DNA of 7,251 nucleotides from positions 1 to 7,251 of the forward strand of contig JAUWHT010000008.1 of NCBI GenBank assembly GCA_030605745.1, written 5' to 3'. Shown in pieces: positions 1 through 4,898 of the stretch (its first letter is position 1; each line of letters begins with the position of its first letter). The notes beneath the pieces were generated by a model, which worked only from the letters and a program-made list of their open reading frames with translations, did no database searches and was not told where the DNA came from. The position numbers and the translations under genes were made by a program. This stretch comes from Pirellulales bacterium (GTDB lineage Bacteria > Planctomycetota > Planctomycetia > Pirellulales > Thermoguttaceae).

Positions 1-4
1 GCAC

Positions 5-126
5 AAATAACTTGTACGAATTCCACCAAGAGTGGCACGTCCCTGAGCGCAGCGAAGGGCGTGTTTGGGGCACCTTGCCACGCCCTTCGTTCCTCAGGGC
101 GTGCCACCAATTTGTACAGCTTATTT
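5..126. repeat. Imperfect inverted repeat (MITE/REP-like hairpin element)
   Basis: The left arm (about 5-63) and right arm (about 79-126) are largely complementary around a loop at 64-78. The outer ends are AAATAA and TTATTT. The best-paired parts are GTGGCACG.CCCTGAG at 32-47 against 93-107, with one bulged T at 40, and CGAAGGGCGTG at 53-63 against 79-89. A poorly paired patch lies at about 22-31 in the left arm. There is no transposase and no reading frame with any recognisable content. It sits downstream of the DUF1080 gene, so it may also fold in that transcript's 3' end. The arms are seen directly; calling it a dispersed genomic repeat is an inference. Confidence 0.6.
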
Positions 127-147
127 CTGCGCGGGTCCTTAACCTCG

Positions 148-181
148 GCGTCCACGCCGGGCAGTTGCGCCGCGTGGACGC
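148..181 (-). terminator. Possible terminator stem after the DUF1080 gene
   Basis: A perfect 10-bp GC-rich stem (148-157 pairing with 172-181, GCGTCCACGC / GCGTGGACGC) with a 14-nt loop begins 10 bases past the stop codon of the minus-strand DUF1080 gene. The position suits transcript termination or mRNA 3'-end protection. There is no T-tract after the stem on the minus strand, so it is not a standard intrinsic terminator. Confidence 0.35.
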
Positions 182-191
182 GGCGGCTAAA

Positions 192-1373
192 CTATCGCTT
201 TGGAATCTCGGTGATACGGAGCTTCCTGAACGACAGGTCGGTTGTCGGGTCGTGGCCTTGTATCTGGATCGTGCCGGGTTTCAGGCGGAGCCCGCGGCGG
301 GGATTTTCGTCGGGCCGGCGGGTGTCAGTCCAGTCGCTGACCTGGTAGCCGTTGACCCACGCAGCTATATGCCGGCGGTCGGCGTGGATCGTCATATAGA
401 ACCACTTGAAATCGTCGGCGACGGCTTTTCGGGCGTTCTGGCGGCGGAAGATGCCGCCGGTGCCGCAGTCCTGCGGCCTGGTCCGGTCGCCGTCGAGGTA
501 GCCGTTCTGGATCTGGCACTCGTAGCCGTTCATGGTCTCGCACGGGATGCAGCGGAAGAAGATGCCCGAGTTTAGTCCCTTGCCGTTGACAAACACCTCG
601 AGCTGCAAGGTGAAGTCGGCGTAGCTGCCTTCGGTTTCGAGTTGGCCTTTGCCGTTTTTGACGTTAAGCCATCCCTCGGGCGTGACGGAAAAGACGCTTT
701 TCATGTCGGGGTAGGTTTTCCAGCCGGCCAGGTCCTTGCCGTTGAAGATGCTTTTCATGCCCAGCGGCTTGAGCTTGATATTGCGGAACTCGATTTTACC
801 GCGGCGGTATTGCAGGCCGATGAACCCGCGGCCCAGCGGCTTCGGGTCGGTGTAGTCGAGTACCTGCCGACCGTCGATTTTCACGACAAAATGGTCTCTA
901 TCGGCGGTCAGCTCCATCGACTGCCAGTTGGTGCTGTCGTGCCGGGTTTCGCACTTCTTGCGCTGGACGATGCTGCCGGTTGGCCAGTCGTTTTTGTCCC
1001 AGTCGGCGATGTTCACCTCGTAGCACCGGCCTTTCACGTCGCTCGGCTTGGGGCTGGTGCAAAGGAACACGCCGCTGTTGCCGTTCTCGACGCTGCGAAA
1101 GTCGAGCTTCAGGACGAAGTTGCCGAACTGGGTGGTGGTGTGCAGCAGGCCCGGTTCGCCCTCGGTGGCGGTAAGCGCCCCGTCGGCCACTCTCCAGTTG
1201 GCCTTATGGGCAGGCCTCCAGCCGAACATGGTCCGGCCGTCGAACAGCAGGATCCAGCCCTTGGCCAACTCTTCCTCGCTGAGCGTGTTCGGCTCGGCGG
1301 CGCCGACCGGGCTGGTTGGTACCAGCAGGCAGAAAAAGACTGCCCACGTAACTCGGTTCATCAATGCACTCAT
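192..1373 (-). CDS. Exported tandem DUF1080 (3-keto-disaccharide hydrolase family) protein
   Basis: This is a 393-residue protein. Residues 1-26 form a signal peptide (NR at 6-7, hydrophobic run 8-18, cleavage near VGA-A at 23-26), so it should act outside the cytoplasm. Two DUF1080 (PF06439) domains follow. The first, about 39-202, has GWILLFDGRTMFGW, WRVADGAL and the central ENGNSGVFL. The second, about 206-388, repeats the pattern with SIFNGKDLAGWKT, GWLNVKNGKGQL, GKGLNSGIFFRC and YECQIQNGY. These are jelly-roll, concanavalin-like domains; characterised relatives hydrolyse 3-keto-glycosides, and planctomycetes carry many paralogues. Substrate and catalytic residues cannot be named from sequence alone. 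The start is supported by GAGGAG at 1379-1384, five bases upstream; a second Met at residue 5 is less well placed. It is divergent from the TPR gene and has no operon partner here. Confidence 0.9.
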   Translation of the reverse strand: MSALMNRVTWAVFFCLLVPTSPVGAAEPNTLSEEELAKGWILLFDGRTMFGWRPAHKANWRVADGALTATEGEPGLLHTTTQFGNFVLKLDFRSVENGNSGVFLCTSPKPSDVKGRCYEVNIADWDKNDWPTGSIVQRKKCETRHDSTNWQSMELTADRDHFVVKIDGRQVLDYTDPKPLGRGFIGLQYRRGKIEFRNIKLKPLGMKSIFNGKDLAGWKTYPDMKSVFSVTPEGWLNVKNGKGQLETEGSYADFTLQLEVFVNGKGLNSGIFFRCIPCETMNGYECQIQNGYLDGDRTRPQDCGTGGIFRRQNARKAVADDFKWFYMTIHADRRHIAAWVNGYQVSDWTDTRRPDENPRRGLRLKPGTIQIQGHDPTTDLSFRKLRITEIPKR

Positions 1374-1378
1374 GATTT

Positions 1379-1384
1379 CTCCTC
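1379..1384 (-). promoter_or_regulatory. Shine-Dalgarno of the DUF1080 gene
   Basis: The minus strand reads GAGGAG here, with a 5-base gap (AAATC) to the ATG at 1373-1371. This fixes the start at that ATG rather than at the internal Met four codons later. Confidence 0.75.
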
Positions 1385-1420
1385 GGGTTTGAAGTGTTCA
1401 AGGGCAACAAAGACCCCGCC

Positions 1421-1449
1421 AGTATAACGGTTCGCTAAACCCCCATAAA
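1421..1449 (-). promoter_or_regulatory. Weak candidate promoter for the DUF1080 gene
   Basis: The minus strand has TATACT (1426-1421), five of six matches to a sigma-70 -10 box, about 48 bases upstream of the start codon. At a 17-base spacing the -35 position reads TTTATG (1449-1444), only three of six matches, and lies in the outer end of the hairpin repeat 1444-1532. It is offered on the strength of the -10 box alone. Confidence 0.25.
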
Positions 1450-1532
1450 GCCGCGACCGCTGGTCGCGCCCCGAGAGACAATCACGCGGTTTTCTCAAAT
1501 CGCCGGTCGCGACCACCGGTCGCGGCTTTATG
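1444..1532. repeat. Hairpin repeat with 25-bp arms in the divergent intergenic space
   Basis: Arms 1444-1468 and 1508-1532 are reverse complements at 24 of 25 positions, starting CATAAAGCCGCGACC and ending GGTCGCGGCTTTATG; the mismatch is at 1460 (C) against 1516 (C). Each arm is itself nearly palindromic (CGCGACC...GGTCGCG), so the element can fold as one long stem or two small ones. The spacer 1469-1507 has no recognisable content. An ATG at 1530-1532 is in frame with the downstream TPR gene but lies inside the repeat arm and is not the likely start. Confidence 0.8.
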
Positions 1533-1580
1533 ATTCTTCAGACGCAAGCGACGCCATGCCACCAGGCGAAAAAGGGGGTG

Positions 1581-1609
1581 TTATACGGGGGGGTACAATT
1601 TTGTATAAT
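1581..1609 (+). promoter_or_regulatory. Candidate sigma-70 promoter of the TPR gene
   Basis: A perfect TATAAT -10 box lies at 1604-1609, which would start the transcript near 1616 and leave a leader of about 45 bases. At 17 bases upstream the -35 position is TTATAC (1581-1586), a poor match. The spacer begins with seven consecutive G residues (1587-1593), and five more G lie at 1574-1578. The -10 box is clear; the -35 is not. Confidence 0.5.
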
Positions 1610-1647
1610 GCAAGTGTATTGTGGGGTCCGGCAAGTATTACCAATTG

Positions 1648-1653
1648 AAGGAG
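1648..1653 (+). promoter_or_regulatory. Shine-Dalgarno of the TPR gene
   Basis: AAGGAG lies eight bases before the ATG at 1662, an ideal spacing. It decides the start in favour of 1662 over the upstream in-frame ATG at 1530, which would add 44 residues before the signal peptide. Confidence 0.8.
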
Positions 1654-1661
1654 CAATTCCA

Positions 1662-4571
1662 ATGAACGTTTTTTCTTTTGGCCGTACCGGTTCGGTACTA
1701 CTTGCGCTGGCGTTGCTTTGCGCGCCGATTCAGGCCTACGCCCAGGATAAAACGGCGGCCGGCACACGACAGTACAATGCGGCCGTGGGGCTGCACAACA
1801 CCGGGGCCTACGATCTGGCCGCCAAGGAGTGGGTTAAGTTCATCACCGACTTCAAGACCGATCCCCGCGTCTGCCGGGCGTGGCATTACCTGGGCGTCTG
1901 CTACTCCAAGCTGAAGAAGCCCACTGAGGCGGAGAAGGCCTTTGCGACGGTCGTGAAGTCCTTTCCCAACTGCGACGTGCTTGAAGAGACGCTGTTGAAT
2001 CTCGGTTTGACGCAGTACAACATGGCCCTGTCGGGCAAGCCCGAGACGTTCGACGCGGCGGCGGCTACCTTCAACATGCTGGCGACCAAGTACCCAAAAG
2101 GGAAACATCTGGCCGATGCAATCTTCTATGAGGGTGAATGTCTTTACAACCGCGGCAAGAAGAAGGAAGCTGCCGCGAAGTACAGCCAGGTGGTCACTAA
2201 TCACCCCAACCATGTGCGGGCGGCGCAGGCGCTGTTTGCCTTGGGTGTGACCTGGGCGGACCTGGGCCAGCACAAAGAGGCGATTGCGACCTGCGGCTGG
2301 TTCCTGAAGAAGTTCCCCCAAAGCCCGCTGGTCGCTGAGGCAACCATGTGGCAGGGTGAGTCGCAGTACGCACTGGGGCAATATGCCGAGGCGATCAAGT
2401 CGTACACCGCCGCCGCCGGCAACAAGGCATTCAAGATGGCCGACTACGCCACGGTCCGACTTGCAGATGCCTTAGCGGCGCTGAAAAAATATGCCGAGGC
2501 GGCCGCGATGTACGCCTCTGTGCCGGGGAAGTATCCCAAGTCGAAATACATCGGCCTGTGCAAGCTGGAGGCGGGCAAGAAGTACTACGCGGCGGGAGAG
2601 TTTGCTAAGGCCCTGGAGTTCCTGAACGAGGTCATCGCCGGCGGCGGGAAGTCGGCCCCCGAGGCCGCCCACTGGGCGGCCCGAAGCCTGCTAAAGCAGA
2701 ACAAGCCGGCCGAGGCGCTGGAATTGGTGGGAAAGGTCCTGCCCGGCGCAGGCGCGGGTCCCGACGCGGCCACGCTGTTGATGGATCAGGCAGATGCAAC
2801 CTACGAAATCCCTGCCCAACGCGGCGAGTCGGTCGCATTGTACGCGGCGTTGGCGGCGCAGTATCCCGGCACGCCGGAAGCACCCCAGGCCCTGTACCTG
2901 GCCGCGTTTGCCGCGATGAACTTGGACAACCACAAGACGGCCCTGAGCCACGCCAACGCATTCCTGACAGCCCACGGCAATCACGAACTGGCAACCGGTG
3001 CGATGCACGTCAAGGCCGAAAGCAGCTTGCTGCTGAACCGGTACGCCGAGGCCGAGAAGCTCTATCGGCAGCTTCTTCAAAGAGCACCCGGCGACCGCGA
3101 CGCGGAGATTTGGAAGGTTCATCTGGGCACGGCATTGTACTTACAGAAGAAGTATACCGAGACGATCGCCGCCCTGTCGCCGGTGATTACCGGGATCAAG
3201 ACTCCCGACCTGTTGGCCGAGGGCTGGTATCGGCTCGGCAGTAGCCAGGCGGCGCTCAAACAGTTTCCAGAGGCCGTCAAGTCGCTGGAAAGGGCACTCG
3301 CCATCCAGCCGAAATGGAAGCTGGCCGACGATAACCACCTGGTGCTGGCCTACGCCTACCAGCAAACGAAGGACTACGCCAAGGCCAAGGAGCATGCCCG
3401 AAAGGTGATCGCCGAGTTCCCCGACAGCAAGCTGCTGGATGTGGCGCATTACCGGCTGGCCGAGTCCTGCCGTTTGAGCAATGACCTGAAGACTGCGGTG
3501 GCCGAATATAAGCTGCTGCTGAAGAACTGGCCCGACAGTCGCGCGATGCGGCAGGCAGTTTACGGACTCGGCTGGGCCCAGGTCGGCTTGAAGGATTACG
3601 CCGGTGCAGAGACGAGTTTCAGCACGTTGATCGAGAAGTATCCCGACTACGCCGACGATGCGTATTTCGAGTTGGGCTGGGTACAGAAATCGCTGAAGAA
3701 GCAGGCCAAAGCGGCCGCCTCGTTCGCTAAGCTGGTGGAGAAATATCCCAACAGTACGTTGGCTGCCGACGCGCACTACCTGCTCGGCGATCATGCCTAC
3801 GAGAAGAAGGATTACAAGAAAGCAGCCCTGGCCTATCACGCGGCAATGACCAAGGCAGGCAAGACTAAACTGGGCGAAGAGGCCACCTATAAGCTAGGGC
3901 TGTGCTATTACCTCCTGGACGACCTGAAAAATGCCCGGCAGACGTTCAACCACCAGCAACTGACCTGGCCCGGCGGATCGCTGGTCTGCGATGCCGCATT
4001 CTGGGAGGCCGAGAGCGCGTTTCGGCAGAAGGATTACAAACAGGCGTTACCAGTGTACGAAAAGGTGGAAAAGCCGTCGAGCCAGCAGATCGCCGTACTT
4101 ACCCTCTTGCACGGTGCCCAGGCTGCCGGGCAGTTGGAGAAGTGGGAGCAGTGCCTGGCGCTGGCCGGCAAGTGCGTCGAGCAGTTCCCCGACTCACCCC
4201 AGCTTGCTCAGGCGATGTATGAGCAAGGCCGGGCAGAGCAGAACCTCGGCAAACTGAACCAGGCAATGGCTACTTACGCGAAGGTCATCACCAAGTCGAA
4301 TGCGGAGCCGGCCGCCGCGGCACAGTTTATGATCGGAGAAATCCAGTTCGGGCAGAAGAAATATGCTGAAGCGATTGCGAGTTTCTTCCGCGTCATCGGC
4401 GGCTATGGGTATCCCAGGTGGCAGGCCGACGCCAGCTACGAGGCCGGCCGCTGCTTCGAGGTGCTGGGTAAAAAGCCCCAGGCGGTGAAGCAGTACCAGA
4501 GGCTAGTCGAGAAATTCCCCAAAAGCGACAAGGTCCCGTTGGCAAAAGAGCGGATTGAAGCACTGAAGTAG
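1662..4571 (+). CDS. Exported TPR-repeat protein (about 25 units)
   Basis: This is a 969-residue protein. A signal peptide is clear: FGR at 6-8, hydrophobic core 11-21, and an AYA-Q cleavage site at 25-28. The whole mature chain is tandem tetratricopeptide units of about 35-40 residues; I count roughly 25 from residue 33 to the end. Typical ones read like AHYLLGDHAYEKKDYKKAALAY and AFATVVKSFPNC, with the diagnostic W/Y-LG-Y, A-F and YP signature residues. No catalytic domain, anchor or C-terminal module is present. TPR solenoids bind proteins; the style (EKYPNS, EKFPKS at unit ends) resembles envelope TPR proteins of the YbgF/CpoB and BamD kind, but the length is far greater and no partner is evident. 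The reading frame is also open to 1530 upstream, but the Shine-Dalgarno and signal peptide favour 1662. It is transcribed alone, convergent with the WD40 gene. Confidence 0.9.
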   Translation: MNVFSFGRTGSVLLALALLCAPIQAYAQDKTAAGTRQYNAAVGLHNTGAYDLAAKEWVKFITDFKTDPRVCRAWHYLGVCYSKLKKPTEAEKAFATVVKSFPNCDVLEETLLNLGLTQYNMALSGKPETFDAAAATFNMLATKYPKGKHLADAIFYEGECLYNRGKKKEAAAKYSQVVTNHPNHVRAAQALFALGVTWADLGQHKEAIATCGWFLKKFPQSPLVAEATMWQGESQYALGQYAEAIKSYTAAAGNKAFKMADYATVRLADALAALKKYAEAAAMYASVPGKYPKSKYIGLCKLEAGKKYYAAGEFAKALEFLNEVIAGGGKSAPEAAHWAARSLLKQNKPAEALELVGKVLPGAGAGPDAATLLMDQADATYEIPAQRGESVALYAALAAQYPGTPEAPQALYLAAFAAMNLDNHKTALSHANAFLTAHGNHELATGAMHVKAESSLLLNRYAEAEKLYRQLLQRAPGDRDAEIWKVHLGTALYLQKKYTETIAALSPVITGIKTPDLLAEGWYRLGSSQAALKQFPEAVKSLERALAIQPKWKLADDNHLVLAYAYQQTKDYAKAKEHARKVIAEFPDSKLLDVAHYRLAESCRLSNDLKTAVAEYKLLLKNWPDSRAMRQAVYGLGWAQVGLKDYAGAETSFSTLIEKYPDYADDAYFELGWVQKSLKKQAKAAASFAKLVEKYPNSTLAADAHYLLGDHAYEKKDYKKAALAYHAAMTKAGKTKLGEEATYKLGLCYYLLDDLKNARQTFNHQQLTWPGGSLVCDAAFWEAESAFRQKDYKQALPVYEKVEKPSSQQIAVLTLLHGAQAAGQLEKWEQCLALAGKCVEQFPDSPQLAQAMYEQGRAEQNLGKLNQAMATYAKVITKSNAEPAAAAQFMIGEIQFGQKKYAEAIASFFRVIGGYGYPRWQADASYEAGRCFEVLGKKPQAVKQYQRLVEKFPKSDKVPLAKERIEALK

Positions 4572-4656
4572 ACACATTCAGTAGTTCCAAATTTGTACAT
4601 GCGGTTCTTACTTACTCAAAGTGTAAACGCTAGCGCGTGGGAAATGTGGATTCGCA

Positions 4657-4734
4657 CTGGAAAACAGGGGGCCAGGGGCCAGGAAACTTGCTCACTAGCC
4701 CCTGATCCCTGGCCCCTAGCCCCTTGGTTTCCAG
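4657..4734. repeat. Imperfect hairpin with GGGGCCAGGGGCCAGG arms
   Basis: The arm 4668-4683 pairs with 4708-4723 with one internal mismatch (4673) and one at the inner end. An outer 7-bp stem, CTGGAAA (4657-4663) with TTTCCAG (4728-4734), flanks it. The left arm also contains the internal direct repeat GGGGCCAGGGGCCAGG, and a further CTAGCCCC-type block lies at 4695-4702 in the loop. It could act as a bidirectional transcript end. No coding content is seen. Confidence 0.6.
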
Positions 4735-4753
4735 CATATTTCACGTTTCCAGC

Positions 4754-4886
4754 ATGCTAGGCTTTGTCAGAAAACGTGTAGGGTGGGTGCTTGCACCCAC
4801 GCGAAGGTTGCGGTTTTTCCGCGTGGGTGCAAGCACCCACCCTACAGATCGGCGCTGTCCATCCGTTTTCTGACAAAGCCTAGCAT
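4754..4886. repeat. Nested perfect inverted repeat, MITE-like (133 bp)
   Basis: Two sets of perfect arms are nested. The outer arms are 23 bp (4754-4776 and 4864-4886, beginning ATGCTAGGCTTTGTCAG). The inner arms are 26 bp (4778-4803 and 4820-4845, beginning GTAGGGTGGGTGC), around a 16-base loop. Each inner arm contains its own small hairpin, GTGGGTGC-TT-GCACCCAC. One base separates the arms on the left and 18 on the right. The size, the terminal inverted repeats and the lack of any gene fit a non-autonomous element, perhaps with one hairpin element inserted inside another. No target-site duplication is obvious. It ends 12 bases from the stop codon of the WD40 gene. Confidence 0.75.
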
Positions 4887-4898
4887 TTACAGTTTGAG

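Larger units (their letters stand above)
4572..4898. other. Convergent intergenic region
   Basis: These 327 bases separate the 3' ends of the TPR and WD40 genes. They hold two inverted-repeat elements (4657-4734 and 4754-4886, annotated separately) and a small CGCTAGCG palindrome at 4628-4635. No gene is supported. No stem followed by a T-tract is visible, so the two elements are the best candidates for ending the converging transcripts. Confidence 0.6.

Noticed and set aside
642..1427. 261-residue plus-strand frame opposite the DUF1080 gene
   Set aside because: It is an antisense shadow of a well-supported gene, with no recognisable domain of its own.
1530..1661. Upstream in-frame ATG that would extend the TPR protein by 44 residues
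   Set aside because: It lies in the arm of the hairpin repeat, lacks a Shine-Dalgarno, and would bury the clear signal peptide. AAGGAG plus ATG at 1662 is far better.
2864..2879. Match to the palindrome in the TPR gene (TCCCGGCACGCCGGAA)
   Set aside because: It matches only 12 of 16 positions and encodes YPGTPEA, a normal end of a TPR unit, so chance is the simplest explanation.
4587..4600. AATTTGTACA, also present in the hairpin element at 111-118
   Set aside because: The shared block is short and AT-rich, and no further similarity extends from it.
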